A DNA stretch of 64,000 nucleotides from contig NC_016609.1 in the NCBI RefSeq assembly GCF_000246855.1, forward strand, positions 3,720,001-3,784,000, given 5' to 3'. Position 1 is the first letter of the stretch, and every line of letters begins with the position of its first letter. The stretch is from Niastella koreensis GR20-10 (GTDB taxonomy: Bacteria > Bacteroidota > Bacteroidia > Chitinophagales > Chitinophagaceae). Of the stretch, positions 9,694-19,606 are shown piece by piece. The notes under the pieces were generated by a model. The model had not been told where the DNA came from. It ran no database searches and saw only the letters and a program-made list of their open reading frames with translations. The position numbers and the translations under genes were made by a program.

Positions 9694-9996
9694 CTAATCT
9701 CTTAACTCCTTTAGTCTATCCACATCCATTGTTTTATGCTGGTGATAGATCTGGAGCACAAGCGCCAGTCCTACTGATACTTCAGCTGCAGCCATTGCCA
9801 GGATAAACAGGAACATGACCTGCCCATCGGGTTGCTGCCATTTAGATCCGGCGGCTACAAAGGCCATTCCGGCAGCATTCAGCATGATCTCCACCGAGAT
9901 CAGCATAAAGATCACATTCTTGCGGGTGAGCACACCGATCAGCCCCAGGCAAAACAATACGGCAGCCACCATTAATACCATTTTTGCGCTATTCAT
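9694..9996 (-). CDS. nuoK: NADH-quinone oxidoreductase subunit K
   Basis: A 100-residue subunit with three membrane helices, homologous to MrpC/ND4L. The helix-2 stretch FMLISVEIMLNAAGMAFVAA with its conserved glutamate is intact, as is the second conserved glutamate in the last helix (AAAEVSVGLALVL). ATG 9996 (MNSAKMVLMV) is chosen for normal length; the frame runs further upstream but there lies inside nuoJ. The start overlaps the nuoJ stop by 8 nt (ATGAATAG), implying coupled translation. Confidence 0.96.
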   Translation of the reverse strand: MNSAKMVLMVAAVLFCLGLIGVLTRKNVIFMLISVEIMLNAAGMAFVAAGSKWQQPDGQVMFLFILAMAAAEVSVGLALVLQIYHQHKTMDVDRLKELRD

Positions 9997-10585
9997 GTAT
10001 TGCAGTTTGTTCGTTTTTGACGGTATTGGTTTTCCGGGTGCGTTTTGTTTTTTGATTATCGGACTTTCCATTTTGCAGGAAGCGGTGCAGCTCTTCCTTT
10101 TTGTGTTTACCAATATGTGCCGCACCAACGATCCCCGCCATCAGCAAAAAGCCGGTCAGCTCCACGGCAATGATATATTCGCCATATAAAGAAAGGGCTA
10201 ACTTACGCGGTTCCACCACAGCTATTTTCATTACTTCCTCCCCATTTGAAAACAGCAATACGATCATTTCTATCAGCAATAACAACACGAGCGCCGCAGG
10301 CAGTACCCATACCTTTGGTTTCAACCACTCCCGCTCCTGCTGCGCAGTTTCCTTGCCCAGGTTCAGCATCATGACTACAAAAATGAACAACACAATAATG
10401 GCCCCGGCATAAACAATAACTTCCAGCGCCGCGACAAACGGAGCGCCCAGCGACAAAAAGACCATGCTTGAAGAGAAGAAGGAGACGGCGAGGTAGAGCA
10501 ATGCGTGTACGGGGTGGTAACGCGTAATTACCATTATTGTGGACAATACTGCTATAATGGACGATATGTAGAATAATGTTGACAA
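9989..10585 (-). CDS. nuoJ: NADH-quinone oxidoreductase subunit J
   Basis: A 198-residue membrane subunit with five predicted helices, the helix-3 motif EVIVYAGAIIVLFIFVVMML (site of the pi-bulge in known structures) and a charged cytoplasmic tail of about 40 residues rich in K, N and T. The tail is longer than in many homologues but ends cleanly at the nuoK overlap. A 199-bp repeat-filled gap separates it from nuoI. Confidence 0.95.
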   Translation of the reverse strand: MSTLFYISSIIAVLSTIMVITRYHPVHALLYLAVSFFSSSMVFLSLGAPFVAALEVIVYAGAIIVLFIFVVMMLNLGKETAQQEREWLKPKVWVLPAALVLLLLIEMIVLLFSNGEEVMKIAVVEPRKLALSLYGEYIIAVELTGFLLMAGIVGAAHIGKHKKEELHRFLQNGKSDNQKTKRTRKTNTVKNEQTAIHE

Positions 10586-10784
10586 GTTGATAGAGTTGAT
10601 ATGGTTGATAAAGTTGACCAGTTAACAAGTTGACGAGTTGACCAGGAAATACAAGTTTGTTAGCTTATTTGATTTTAAGTTATTAGGTTCTTAAGTTATT
10701 GGGTTTGTAAGTTTTTTTAAGGCACCCTGGCCAGGAACCGTTTGCCTGCCTGTCCCGACTTGTCGGGATTTGCCGATTCACGAT
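10586..10784. repeat. Word-repeat block in the nuoI-nuoJ gap (inverted partner of 17017-17150)
   Basis: It holds GTTGATAGAG/GTTGACCAG words (10577-10645), TTAAGTTATTAGG words (10675-10710), and a compact unit with GTTTGCCTGCCTG, the palindrome TCCCGACTTGTCGGGA and GATTCACGATTCACGG (10738-10790, running into the nuoI stop). Segment 10640-10790 matches the reverse complement of 17017-17150 with the same order of words, making an imperfect inverted repeat around nuoI-H-G-F-E. Confidence 0.8.
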
Positions 10785-11300
10785 TCACGGTAATAAGCTA
10801 TGTACATCCACGGGCTTCTCTTCATTAGCCCCCTCGCCTTTTTTCTTTACACCTGCTTCTAAACCAGCCACACGGTAAAAATTATAACCCGGGTATTTTC
10901 CCTGGCTGTCGATCAACAGATCTTCTTTTTCAAACACCAGGTTCTGCCGGTTATAATCGGCCATTTCAAAATCGGGGATCAGTTGTATGGCGTAGGTTGG
11001 ACAGGCATCTTCGCAAAAGCCACAAAAAATACAACGGGAGAAATTGATCCGGAAGAAATCTGGATAACGGCGGCCATTTTCATCTTCGGTAGCCTGTAAG
11101 GCAATACAATCTACCGGACAAGCCACGGCACATAAATAACAACCCACACACCGTTCGCCCCCATCTGGATCTTTTGTCAATACAATGCGGCCCCGGTAAC
11201 GCGGATGCAGCTCCACTTTCTCCTCGGGATATTCTATCGTTTCCTTTTTACGGAACAGGTGTATGAACACCAACCACATGGTTCGTAAGTGACTTAGCAT
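10785..11300 (-). CDS. nuoI: NADH-quinone oxidoreductase subunit I (8Fe ferredoxin-type)
   Basis: A 171-residue peripheral subunit carrying iron-sulfur clusters N6a and N6b. Two full cluster motifs are visible, [12 protein letters not shown] (about residues 52-63) and [12 protein letters not shown] (about residues 91-102). The N-terminal amphipathic helix is the usual membrane anchor. Only 12 nt separate it from nuoH. The C-terminal tail after about residue 130 is charged and family-variable. Confidence 0.96.
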   Translation of the reverse strand: MLSHLRTMWLVFIHLFRKKETIEYPEEKVELHPRYRGRIVLTKDPDGGERCVGCYLCAVACPVDCIALQATEDENGRRYPDFFRINFSRCIFCGFCEDACPTYAIQLIPDFEMADYNRQNLVFEKEDLLIDSQGKYPGYNFYRVAGLEAGVKKKGEGANEEKPVDVHSLLP

Positions 11301-11312
11301 AACTTCTATTTT

Positions 11313-12275
11313 TTAGATTCGCGATTTCATCCACAACGCTATCGCCCCCGTAATCAGCACATTCGCCAGCACCAATGGCAACAAGATCTTCCAGCCATAG
11401 GTTACCAATTGATCGTAGCGCGGGCGGGGCAAAGAGGCCCTTAACAAAATGAACAGGCCGATAAAGAAAAACAACTTAATTATAAACCATATCAGCGGTG
11501 GCAGAAAGGAGGGGCCGAGCCAGCCACCGAAAAACAGCGTAACGATCATTGCCGAGATAAGGGTAATGCCCAGGTATTCGCCAATAAAGAACATCCCGAA
11601 TTTCATCCCGGAATACTCGGCGTGGTAACCCGCAATCAATTCGCTTTCCGCTTCGGGAATGTCAAATGGCAGGCGGTGCGTTTCAGCCACACCCGCAATC
11701 AAAAAAATAATAAAGCCAACAGGCTGAGTCACCACATACCACAGATGCTGTTGCGCCATTACAATATCACCCAGGTTAAATGAGCCGGTCAACATTACCA
11801 CCCCCATCAACGATAAACCCATAAATACTTCGTAGGCGATCATTTGTGAGGCGCCGCGCAAAGCGCCCAGTAACGCATATTTATTATTGGAAGCCCAGCC
11901 GCCTAACACAATGCTGTACACGCCCAGGGATGACATGGCGAGAAAAAAGAGGATACCGATGTTCAGATCGGCCACCACAATACCGGGTGCAAAGGGGATA
12001 ATCACAAAACTCAACAACACACTGGCTACCACGATGGCGGGCGCGGTTACAAAGATCCATTTATCGGCAAAAGGCGGGATCCAGTCTTCCTTGAAAAATA
12101 ATTTAAGCGTATCTGCCAGCACGATCAATATACCCAACGGTCCGGCACGGTTCGGTCCCAGCCGGTCCTGCCAAAGCGCCAGCAGGCGGCGTTCTACCCA
12201 GATCAACCCGGCCGCAATATTCAGCAGCACGAATAATACTCCTATTACAATCCATATTTGTTGAGTAGTGCTCAT
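11313..12275 (-). CDS. nuoH: NADH-quinone oxidoreductase subunit H
   Basis: A 320-residue membrane subunit with eight helices that forms the quinone chamber with NuoB and NuoD. Conserved stretches are [20 protein letters not shown] near the N-terminus and [20 protein letters not shown], the acidic quinone-site loop. Length and start are normal. It is followed by nuoI after 12 nt and preceded by a 62-bp repeat-filled gap after nuoG. Confidence 0.97.
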   Translation of the reverse strand: MSTTQQIWIVIGVLFVLLNIAAGLIWVERRLLALWQDRLGPNRAGPLGILIVLADTLKLFFKEDWIPPFADKWIFVTAPAIVVASVLLSFVIIPFAPGIVVADLNIGILFFLAMSSLGVYSIVLGGWASNNKYALLGALRGASQMIAYEVFMGLSLMGVVMLTGSFNLGDIVMAQQHLWYVVTQPVGFIIFLIAGVAETHRLPFDIPEAESELIAGYHAEYSGMKFGMFFIGEYLGITLISAMIVTLFFGGWLGPSFLPPLIWFIIKLFFFIGLFILLRASLPRPRYDQLVTYGWKILLPLVLANVLITGAIALWMKSRI

Positions 12276-12277
12276 GA

Positions 12278-12337
12278 TTCAAAGTTTCAGTTCCGGGTTC
12301 CGGGTTCCGAGTTCCAAGTTCCGAGTTCAAAGTTCTT
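12278..12337. repeat. GTTCCGGGTTCC word repeat, nuoG-nuoH gap
   Basis: The whole 62-bp gap is a degenerate tandem array of GTTCC/GAGTTC words with a period near 8 (AGTTCCGGGTTCCGGGTTCC, then GAGTTCCAAG). It resembles the arrays at 6129-6200 and 15053-15150. Confidence 0.8.
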
Positions 12338-15043
12338 TTAGCCCTTCAGTATACTAACATAACTATTCCAGTTCATCACCGGCATACCTGGCAAACCAGC
12401 CGGCATCAGCATCAATCCATTAGGTAAGGCGCGATCTATTTTAACCGGCAATTCATAAGCCTGCTCAAATACCCTGACGGCAATTGTTTGTCCATTGGTT
12501 ACTCCAATACCTGCGGCATCAGCAGCGGACAAGGCTACGTAAGGTTCAGGCGACAATTCGCGAATGCCTTTTGAGCAGGCGCTCATTTCTTCCGATCCCA
12601 GCACATGGTATTGCGGAAACAACAACCATCTGTCGTTACGCACTACATAGGCTTCAGGAATATCTTTAAAATAAACAGGTACAGCATCCTTATAATAAGC
12701 AAACAGCAGCTTACCGGCCTGTTCGTTCTTTAAACTACCGCCAGGTTCCTGCTGGTATTTATTCACCGCCTGAATAGAGTTCCACCCTGGCCGCCAGAAG
12801 AACGGGATCAGCGGGGATGGCGGCATACCGGAATAGCCTTCCATGGTAAAAGTGAATGGCGAGTCATCATCCTGTTTTGGTTTGGGTTCGCTTACGGCCA
12901 GGTTCGATAGCATAGCTGTGCGCCCGCTGTAACGGTGGGGTTCACGCGGCAGCGCCTGTCCGTTGATACGAAAATCATGATGTGGTGCAGCATCTGCAAT
13001 ACCGGCAAACTGCGGCATCAACTGTTCTGTCTGCGCCAATACATCCTCAGGATGGCAGGCGCCCCCGATGGCTACATCAGCTTGTGCAGCCCGCATTTTC
13101 AACAACCATTTCCAGCTTTCCTGGATGGCGGTATGACCTGGCATAAACACCTGAAAAAACCGTTGCGCACGCCCTTCATAGTTTACCAGGGTGCCATCGC
13201 CTTCGGCGAAGGTGGCGGCTGGCATCAGGATATCGGCATGTTGGGTAGTAAGGGTATTTAATGAGTCGAGCACGATGCAATGCTGCACACTGTGAAAAAA
13301 CAGATCGGCTACCAACGTGGGCACGTTCCGGTACAGATCATTTTCCAGCACAACAGCGGTTATATTACTTTCCCGGGTAGTACGCAAAACCGCGCTCTCA
13401 AAACTGAAGGCCTGCATCATGGCCAGCCCCATACTGTTGCACTCCGGCATTACATACGCAATGCGCGCCTCATTACCGGCGGTTTTACAGGCAATGGCAA
13501 TATCAAATGCGGCGCGGATCAATGTTTCATTATAACAACTGGTACCGCTGATGATCACCGGACGTTTTGCCTGCTGCAAAAACACGGCAATGTCAATAAC
13601 ATTTGCCAGTGTATCTTCATCAACCAGCACCCGCGACAGCGATCCGTTTAACTGGTGGGCGATCGCAAAACCAAGCCGTGCCAGGTCGTCCGGTGCATTA
13701 TGCTGTATACAGGTACTTATTTCATCAAGCGGCGAGGCGGTGATGGTGCAATTGGCGAGAAATCCTTTTTCTTCCTGTACGATTTCGTGAATGGCTGCAT
13801 CGTGCCAGATGGGGATGCTTTGGTTATGTTCCATGGCATGATGCGCAGCAGTTTTCAGCACACTTTGGCGAACCGCCAGCGCCATTACCGGGGCGGTGTT
13901 CCAGATGTCTTCACCCAACACCAGGATAGCATCTGCCTGTTCTATATCGTGCAGGGAAGCAGATTGTACGGCACCGGTTTGCAGTACTTCCACTATGCGC
14001 CGTTGAATAAATCCCACATTATCGCTGATGCCCTGGTAAAAATTTTCTTTACCCACCAGTTGCATCAATGCGGTATTGCTTTCTACAGAGGCACGCGGTG
14101 ACCCAATGCCTATCAGCGTATGACCGGCCAGTAATTTTCTCATGTGACCCATCAATGTAACTTCGTCCACTGCTTCCACTGCCTGGCCACGGATAAGCGG
14201 CTGCGTAATCCGGTTCTCACTGTTTACAAATTCATACCCAAACCGGCCACGATCGCACAGGAAATAACCATTCACCTGGCTGTTGAACCGGTTGGTGATG
14301 CAACGCACCTGTTCATACCGTTCGCCGGCAATAGTATTACAGCCCACACTGCAATGCTGGCAAACCGAAGGCGCCGTAGTGAGGTCCCATTTGCGGGTAT
14401 AATGTTCCCGCAGGGTTTTATCGGTAAAAACACCTGTTGGACAAACTTCCGCCAGGTTTCCGCTGAACGGACTTTGCAACACTCCATCCTGTTCGCGGCC
14501 AAAATAAACATGGTTGTGCGCTGCAAAAACATTCAGGTCATTACCGCCGGCATAGTCGTGGTAATAACGAACACAGCGATAACACTGGATACAGCGGTTC
14601 ATTTCATGGTGAATGAACGGGCCCAGGTATTGATTGGTATATGTTCTTTTTTTGAAATGGTAGCGGCGGTAATCGTGGCCCGTCATCACCGTCATATCCT
14701 GCAGGTGGCAACTGCCGCCTTCATCACAAACCGGGCAATCGTGCGGGTGATTGGTCATCAGCCATTCTATCACCTGGCTGCGAAACGCTTTGGCGGTTTT
14801 ATCAGCTACAGATACCCGCAAACCGTCTTTTATATTTTCCATGCAACTCATCATCAGCTTGCCATGGGTATCGTTCTCATCTTTATAAACCTTTACGGCG
14901 CATTGCCTGCAGGCGCCCACACTGCCCAATGCCGGATGCCAGCAGAAATACGGCAGGTCGATACCTAACCCAAGACAAGCTTCCAACAAGTTTTTTCCTT
15001 GCTTTACTTCGTAGCTTTTGTTATCTATAAAGATTGTAGACAT
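12338..15043 (-). CDS. nuoG: NADH-quinone oxidoreductase subunit G
   Basis: A 901-residue iron-sulfur subunit of the E. coli-like long type. Cluster ligands are visible in order: C34, C45, C48 and C67 (2Fe-2S), the HPHDCPVCDEGGSC motif near residues 98-111 (N5), CIQCYRCV with a later CPTGVF cysteine (N6b-type 4Fe-4S), and CQHCSVGC with LCDRGRFGYEF (the extra N7 ligands). The rest is a molybdopterin oxidoreductase-like domain without catalytic function in complex I. It sits between nuoF and nuoH with repeat-filled gaps on both sides. Confidence 0.96.
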   Translation of the reverse strand: MSTIFIDNKSYEVKQGKNLLEACLGLGIDLPYFCWHPALGSVGACRQCAVKVYKDENDTHGKLMMSCMENIKDGLRVSVADKTAKAFRSQVIEWLMTNHPHDCPVCDEGGSCHLQDMTVMTGHDYRRYHFKKRTYTNQYLGPFIHHEMNRCIQCYRCVRYYHDYAGGNDLNVFAAHNHVYFGREQDGVLQSPFSGNLAEVCPTGVFTDKTLREHYTRKWDLTTAPSVCQHCSVGCNTIAGERYEQVRCITNRFNSQVNGYFLCDRGRFGYEFVNSENRITQPLIRGQAVEAVDEVTLMGHMRKLLAGHTLIGIGSPRASVESNTALMQLVGKENFYQGISDNVGFIQRRIVEVLQTGAVQSASLHDIEQADAILVLGEDIWNTAPVMALAVRQSVLKTAAHHAMEHNQSIPIWHDAAIHEIVQEEKGFLANCTITASPLDEISTCIQHNAPDDLARLGFAIAHQLNGSLSRVLVDEDTLANVIDIAVFLQQAKRPVIISGTSCYNETLIRAAFDIAIACKTAGNEARIAYVMPECNSMGLAMMQAFSFESAVLRTTRESNITAVVLENDLYRNVPTLVADLFFHSVQHCIVLDSLNTLTTQHADILMPAATFAEGDGTLVNYEGRAQRFFQVFMPGHTAIQESWKWLLKMRAAQADVAIGGACHPEDVLAQTEQLMPQFAGIADAAPHHDFRINGQALPREPHRYSGRTAMLSNLAVSEPKPKQDDDSPFTFTMEGYSGMPPSPLIPFFWRPGWNSIQAVNKYQQEPGGSLKNEQAGKLLFAYYKDAVPVYFKDIPEAYVVRNDRWLLFPQYHVLGSEEMSACSKGIRELSPEPYVALSAADAAGIGVTNGQTIAVRVFEQAYELPVKIDRALPNGLMLMPAGLPGMPVMNWNSYVSILKG

Positions 15044-15052
15044 AGCTTCTTT

Positions 15053-15150
15053 AGTTCAGAGTTCCGAGTTCAGAGTTCCGAGTTCAGAGTTCCGAGTTCA
15101 GAGTTCAGAGTTCAGAGTTCAGAGTTCAAAGTTTAAAGTTTCAGGGTTTC
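15053..15150. repeat. GTTCAGAGTTCCGA tandem array, nuoF-nuoG gap
   Basis: About ten head-to-tail copies of the 7-8-mer AGTTCAG/AGTTCCG fill most of the 131-bp gap, ending in AAAGTTTAAAGTTTCAGG. It is the purest tandem example of this word family in the window and could vary in copy number. Confidence 0.85.
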
Positions 15151-15174
15151 CCCCTGTAACCTGCAACAGCTTCT

Positions 15175-16449
15175 TTAATCATATGGGCACCTATGCATAG
15201 AAATATGCTTCTCAAAATCATCTCTGAAATACTTCAACGCGCTTTGCAGGGGTTCCATAGCGCCAGGCGCCAGGGCACAAAAAGTATTTCCGGGCCCCAA
15301 CATTTGCGTATGCATTTCCAACAATTCCATATCCTGTCCGGTGCCAGTTCCCAGTTCCAGGCTTAACAACATTTTTTCTACCCAGGGTAATCCTTCGCGG
15401 CAGGGCGTACATAAGCCACAACTTTCCTGCGCAAAAAAATGTTGCAGGTTGTGTACAAAACCAACAGGACAGGTAGCATCGTCCAGCACTACCATGGTGC
15501 CGGTGCCCAGCCGGCTTCCGGTTTTTTGTACGTCGGTAAAATCCATTTTCACATCGAGGTGATCGGCAGTCAAAAAATCTGTAGAGGCGCCCCCCGGCAA
15601 CACGCCTTTTAACCGATAACCATTCTTCATCCCACCAGCATGTTCTTCAATCAATTCGCGAATGGTTACGCCCATCGGCAGTTCCCAGCAACCCGGGTTG
15701 TTCACCTTTCCACTAACCCCGTATAATTTAGTACCGCTGTCGGCACTCTGGCTTAATCCCCTGAACCAGCTGACGCCATTGTTCACTATATGCGGAATAT
15801 TACAAAGCGTTTCTACATTGTTCACGATGGTTGGCTTGCCATACAGGCCACTTAATTGCGGATAAGGCGGCTTGGCCCTTGGCGTGGCCCTTTTTCCTTC
15901 CAATGCATTCAACAACGCGGTTTCTTCGCCACACATATAGCGGCCCACCCCCGTATGCAAATGCATTTCCAGGCTGAACCTGCTCCCCAGGATATTCTTC
16001 CCCAGCAAACCGGCTACATAGGCTTCATGAATGCTCTTACGTAACAACTGGGCGGCCTTCTTATACGCCCAACGTAAAAATATAAACGACACTTCCGCCT
16101 GGATGGCATAGGCCGCCAGGATCATGCCTTCAATCAATTGGTGTGGATTACCCTCCAGCAGCAACCGGTCTTTAAAAGTGCCCGGCTCCATTTCATCGGC
16201 ATTGGCAATCAGGTATTTTGGATGTGGGGCATGCTCATCCATAGGCACCACGCCCCATTTTATACCGGTACTGAAACCAGCGCCGCCCCGGCCTTTCAAT
16301 CCGCTGTCCTTCACCAGCTGCTGCACTTCCATGGGCGTCATACCGCCCAGCGCTTTTCGCAGGGCTGCATAACCGCCCGTCATTTCATATTCCCTGAGAT
16401 CGAATGGCGGACAACCGGGATGGATAAATTGTGTGAGCGGACGTTCCAT
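15175..16449 (-). CDS. nuoF: NADH-quinone oxidoreductase subunit F (NADH/FMN-binding)
   Basis: A 424-residue peripheral subunit that accepts hydride from NADH onto FMN. The FMN/NADH glycine-rich loop GRGGAGFSTGIKWG (about residues 53-66), the YMCGEETALLNALEG stretch, and the N3 cluster motif ESCGLCTPCREG (about residues 343-354) are present. The nuoE stop lies 7 nt upstream, so E and F are an uninterrupted pair. Confidence 0.97.
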   Translation of the reverse strand: MERPLTQFIHPGCPPFDLREYEMTGGYAALRKALGGMTPMEVQQLVKDSGLKGRGGAGFSTGIKWGVVPMDEHAPHPKYLIANADEMEPGTFKDRLLLEGNPHQLIEGMILAAYAIQAEVSFIFLRWAYKKAAQLLRKSIHEAYVAGLLGKNILGSRFSLEMHLHTGVGRYMCGEETALLNALEGKRATPRAKPPYPQLSGLYGKPTIVNNVETLCNIPHIVNNGVSWFRGLSQSADSGTKLYGVSGKVNNPGCWELPMGVTIRELIEEHAGGMKNGYRLKGVLPGGASTDFLTADHLDVKMDFTDVQKTGSRLGTGTMVVLDDATCPVGFVHNLQHFFAQESCGLCTPCREGLPWVEKMLLSLELGTGTGQDMELLEMHTQMLGPGNTFCALAPGAMEPLQSALKYFRDDFEKHISMHRCPYD

Positions 16450-16456
16450 AGCTGTT

Positions 16457-17002
16457 TCAGGTGTATTGTTTTAAAATTCGTTCCAACATATCAACGGTTA
16501 AGTCTTTATACAAATCATTATCGATCATCAGCGCCGGTGCATGATCGCAGCAGCCCAAACAGGCATTGGGTAACAGTGTAAAGCACTGGTCGCTGGTGGT
16601 TTCGCCAAATTGGATATGCAGTTTTTCCTGCAGGGCTTTATAGATTTCGCCATATTTCATTACATAACACGAAATACTGTCACACACCAGGATCACATGC
16701 CGCCCAACCGGCTTGCGGAAAATGAGGTTATAAAAAGTGGCCACACTGTCTACTTCAGCCGGACTCATTTGTAAATAAGCGGCAATGGCGCTTACGCTTT
16801 CATCACTGATCCATCCACGCTGATGCTGAACAATCTTCAATGCTTCAATAACGGCAGCGCTTTTGTGCGGCACCAGGCTTACCTCATGATCAATAAACTG
16901 GCGTTCGAGGTCGGTCAGGTACTCAGGGGCCTGATAACCTTCTGCATATTTTGCAGCGTTATTTTTTTTTGAAGCTTCTTTATTTATTTTTTGCGATATC
17001 AT
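16457..17002 (-). CDS. nuoE: NADH-quinone oxidoreductase subunit E (2Fe-2S thioredoxin-like)
   Basis: A 181-residue subunit carrying cluster N1a. The four ligands are visible as CDSISC and CLGCC (C-x4-C and C-x3-C with a spacing of about 35). The start at ATG 17002 (MISQKINKEASKK) is chosen because the upstream extension to 17074 translates the repeat block. The N-terminus is lysine-rich and followed by the usual helical bundle. It sits 7 nt before nuoF. Confidence 0.95.
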   Translation of the reverse strand: MISQKINKEASKKNNAAKYAEGYQAPEYLTDLERQFIDHEVSLVPHKSAAVIEALKIVQHQRGWISDESVSAIAAYLQMSPAEVDSVATFYNLIFRKPVGRHVILVCDSISCYVMKYGEIYKALQEKLHIQFGETTSDQCFTLLPNACLGCCDHAPALMIDNDLYKDLTVDMLERILKQYT

Positions 17003-17180
17003 ATTATTATTCGTGAATCGGCAATCGTGAATTGGCAAATCCCGACAAGTCGGGACAGGCAGGCAGGCAGGCAAACGGTTCGCGTCCAGGTTACCTTTCT
17101 ATCAGTTACAAACCCAATAACTTAAGAACTAACAAACTGTATTTTCCCTGTTAACTTATCAACCCTGTCACCTTATCAAC
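17003..17180. repeat. Word-repeat block in the nuoCD-nuoE gap (inverted partner of 10640-10790)
   Basis: It contains CGTGAATCGGCAATCGTG, the palindrome TCCCGACAAGTCGGGA, four GGCA steps (17057-17072), CAAACGGTTCGCG, TTACAAACCCAATAACTTAA and finally GTTAACTTATCAACC words. The reverse complement of 17017-17150 matches 10640-10790 word by word, with small indels (for example two extra GGCA units here). Confidence 0.8.
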
Positions 17181-18929
17181 TCAACGATCTATATCAGCCA
17201 AAACAAAATCAATACTTCCCAGAATACTCAACAGATCACTAACCGTATACCCTTTACTGATATACGGCACCATTTGCATATGGGGGAATGACGGGGTGCG
17301 GATGCGCACACGGTAGGCCGCCGTATTGCCATCACTGATGCAGTAATAACTGTTGGCCCCCTTGGTCGCCTCGATACAACTCATGGCTTCACCGGCCGGG
17401 ATCACCGGCCCCCAGCTCACATTCAGAAAGTGTGTGATGAGGGTTTCAATATCCTCCATGGTGAATTTCTTTAAGGGTGGTGTGGTAAGCGGATGGCTCG
17501 ATTTATAATCCCCTGTTGGCATATTCAGCAAACACTGTTCTACAATACGCAGGCTTTGCCGCATTTCTTCTACCCGCACCAGTGCACGATCGTAACAATC
17601 GCCATGTTGAGCAGTGGGAATATCAAATTCAAACCGTTCATAGCCGCTGTACGGACGCTTTTTGCGAAAATCCCATTCAAACCCACAGGCCCTTAACCCC
17701 GGTCCCGTAACGCCCCACTCTATGGCTTCTTCCAAAGTATATATACCGATACCCCTGGTGCGCGCTTTAAAAAGACTGTTGCGGATCACCATTTTCTCAT
17801 ACTCTTTGATCTTCGGCGGAAAGTAGTCGATAAAATGCTGCACCAGGCGTTGCCAGCCATGGGGCAGGTCCTGCGCCACGCCGCCAATGCGGAACCAGTT
17901 GGGATGCATGCGGCCACCACAAATAGCTTCAATGATGTCGAATATTTTTTCGCGGTCGGTGAACATGTAAAACACGGGCGACAATTGCCCCAGGTCCTGG
18001 GCAAAAGTGCCAAACCAAACGAGGTGACTGGCAATGCGAAACAGCTCGCACAACATAACGCGGATGTAGATGGCCCTGTCTGGCAGCTCGATGCCGGCCA
18101 GTTTTTCAACCGACAATAAATAAGCGAGGTTATTCATAACGCCGCCCAGGTAGTCCACACGATCGGTGTAAGGGATGTACGTATGCCAGCTCTGGCGTTC
18201 GGCCATTTTCTCGGCGCCGCGGTGATGGAAACCTATTTCGGGCACAGCATCTACAATATCCTCCCCATTCAATTGCAGAATAATACGTAGCACGCCATGG
18301 GTGCCGGGGTGTTGCGGACCAATGTTCAGGAACATAAAATCGGCATCATCGCCATGTTCCTGCAGGCCCCACTCTTCGGGCTTGAACCGGAGCGCTTCCT
18401 GTTCGCGGGTTTCCATTTCCTCGCTCAGGCGGAAAGGACCCATTTCGGTTGCCCGTGCCGGATGATCCTTGCGCAAAGGATGTCCCACCCAGGTAAGCGG
18501 CATTAAAATGCGGGTTAAATGCGGATGTCCGTTGAAGCGGATGCCAAACATATCATACACCTCACGTTCGTACCAGTTGGCATTTTTAAATAACGCAGTG
18601 ATAGAATATAGGGAAGGGTACTCGCCACGTAATGCTACTTTGAGCATGATAAAATCATTCCGCTCAAACGAGAACAATACATAGACTACGGTAAAATCGG
18701 CCGTGGGAAGGCCATTGAATCGATTCCGGTTGCGCTCATCGATGCCAAACAGATCGTACAGCATTTTATACGGCCGGGATATTCCTGTTTTCAGAAATTC
18801 CAGCACCCGTACAATATTCTCCTGCGACACCCACCAGGTGAGCACCTCATCAACCGTTTTCTGCTGATACTGAATATCAGCACCCGTACCCTGTTGCAGT
18901 TCGTGCAATATGACATCAGGTTCATCCAT
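17181..18929 (-). CDS. nuoCD: NADH-quinone oxidoreductase fused subunits C/D
   Basis: A 582-residue fusion of the 30-kDa (NuoC, about residues 1-175) and 49-kDa (NuoD, about residues 195-582) subunits. NuoC features include [18 protein letters not shown] and [18 protein letters not shown]. NuoD features include the quinone-site [12 protein letters not shown] and the [11 protein letters not shown] motif, and a C-terminal end in [13 protein letters not shown]. The fusion is known in several phyla, including E. coli. It is followed by the repeat-filled gap before nuoE and preceded by nuoB at 6 nt. Confidence 0.96.
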   Translation of the reverse strand: MDEPDVILHELQQGTGADIQYQQKTVDEVLTWWVSQENIVRVLEFLKTGISRPYKMLYDLFGIDERNRNRFNGLPTADFTVVYVLFSFERNDFIMLKVALRGEYPSLYSITALFKNANWYEREVYDMFGIRFNGHPHLTRILMPLTWVGHPLRKDHPARATEMGPFRLSEEMETREQEALRFKPEEWGLQEHGDDADFMFLNIGPQHPGTHGVLRIILQLNGEDIVDAVPEIGFHHRGAEKMAERQSWHTYIPYTDRVDYLGGVMNNLAYLLSVEKLAGIELPDRAIYIRVMLCELFRIASHLVWFGTFAQDLGQLSPVFYMFTDREKIFDIIEAICGGRMHPNWFRIGGVAQDLPHGWQRLVQHFIDYFPPKIKEYEKMVIRNSLFKARTRGIGIYTLEEAIEWGVTGPGLRACGFEWDFRKKRPYSGYERFEFDIPTAQHGDCYDRALVRVEEMRQSLRIVEQCLLNMPTGDYKSSHPLTTPPLKKFTMEDIETLITHFLNVSWGPVIPAGEAMSCIEATKGANSYYCISDGNTAAYRVRIRTPSFPHMQMVPYISKGYTVSDLLSILGSIDFVLADIDR

Positions 18930-18935
18930 AACACC

Positions 18936-19574
18936 TCATATTTCATCAACCCCTTTAAAGTTTATCATATTCATCCTTTCTTCCCGTTTCTGTTCTTTCA
19001 TGGAAGAAAGTTGCGGTTTGATAACGCCCTGCTCGCCGATTACCCAGCTTAAAGGACGTTTTTCTTTTCCTACAGAATCGGCCAGCAGCATCAGACCCTG
19101 GATAAACGCATCGGGCCGGGGCGGACAGCCGGGCACATATACATCAACCGGTAAAAATTTATCAACGCCCTGCACTACACTATATATATCGTACATGCCT
19201 CCGCTGTTGGCGCAACTGCCCATCGAGATCACCCAGCGGGGTTCCATCATTTGATCATGTAATCGTTTTATAATAGGCACCATTTTTATAAACACAGTAC
19301 CCGCAATTACCATTACATCTGCTTCGCGCGGCGTGCCCCTGATCACCTCAGCGCCAAAACGCGCCACATCATATTTACTGGTGATGGCGGTAGCCATTTC
19401 AACAAAACAACAACTCAATCCAAAATGAAAAGGCCACATGGAATTTTTCCTTCCCCACGCCAGCAGGCTTTGCACGGAGGTAAGCATAATACTCTGACTA
19501 ACGGCTTCTTCCATGCTGCCGTTACCGGATATATTACCTGATGAATCATTCGTTTTACTTAACCACCATTTCAT
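18936..19574 (-). CDS. nuoB: NADH-quinone oxidoreductase subunit B
   Basis: A 212-residue subunit carrying the terminal cluster N2 near the quinone site. Visible ligands are the tandem cysteines in LSCCFVEMA, the cysteine of [14 protein letters not shown] and that of [10 protein letters not shown]. The C-terminal 30 residues are charged and variable. It is 6 nt from nuoCD and 32 nt from nuoA. Confidence 0.96.
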   Translation of the reverse strand: MKWWLSKTNDSSGNISGNGSMEEAVSQSIMLTSVQSLLAWGRKNSMWPFHFGLSCCFVEMATAITSKYDVARFGAEVIRGTPREADVMVIAGTVFIKMVPIIKRLHDQMMEPRWVISMGSCANSGGMYDIYSVVQGVDKFLPVDVYVPGCPPRPDAFIQGLMLLADSVGKEKRPLSWVIGEQGVIKPQLSSMKEQKREERMNMINFKGVDEI

Positions 19575-19606
19575 ATTTATGGTTTTTCTTCAAACTATAA
19601 ACTGCA

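Noticed and set aside
10738-10790. The GGCAGG / CCCGACTTGTCGGGA hairpin as an intrinsic terminator inside nuo
   Set aside because: There is no T-tract after the stem on the transcribed strand, and a terminator there would cut the operon before nuoJ; treated as a repeat instead.
14144-14968. 274-codon plus-strand frame opposite nuoG
   Set aside because: It lies wholly within the well-supported nuoG on the other strand and has no recognisable domain; it is a shadow frame.
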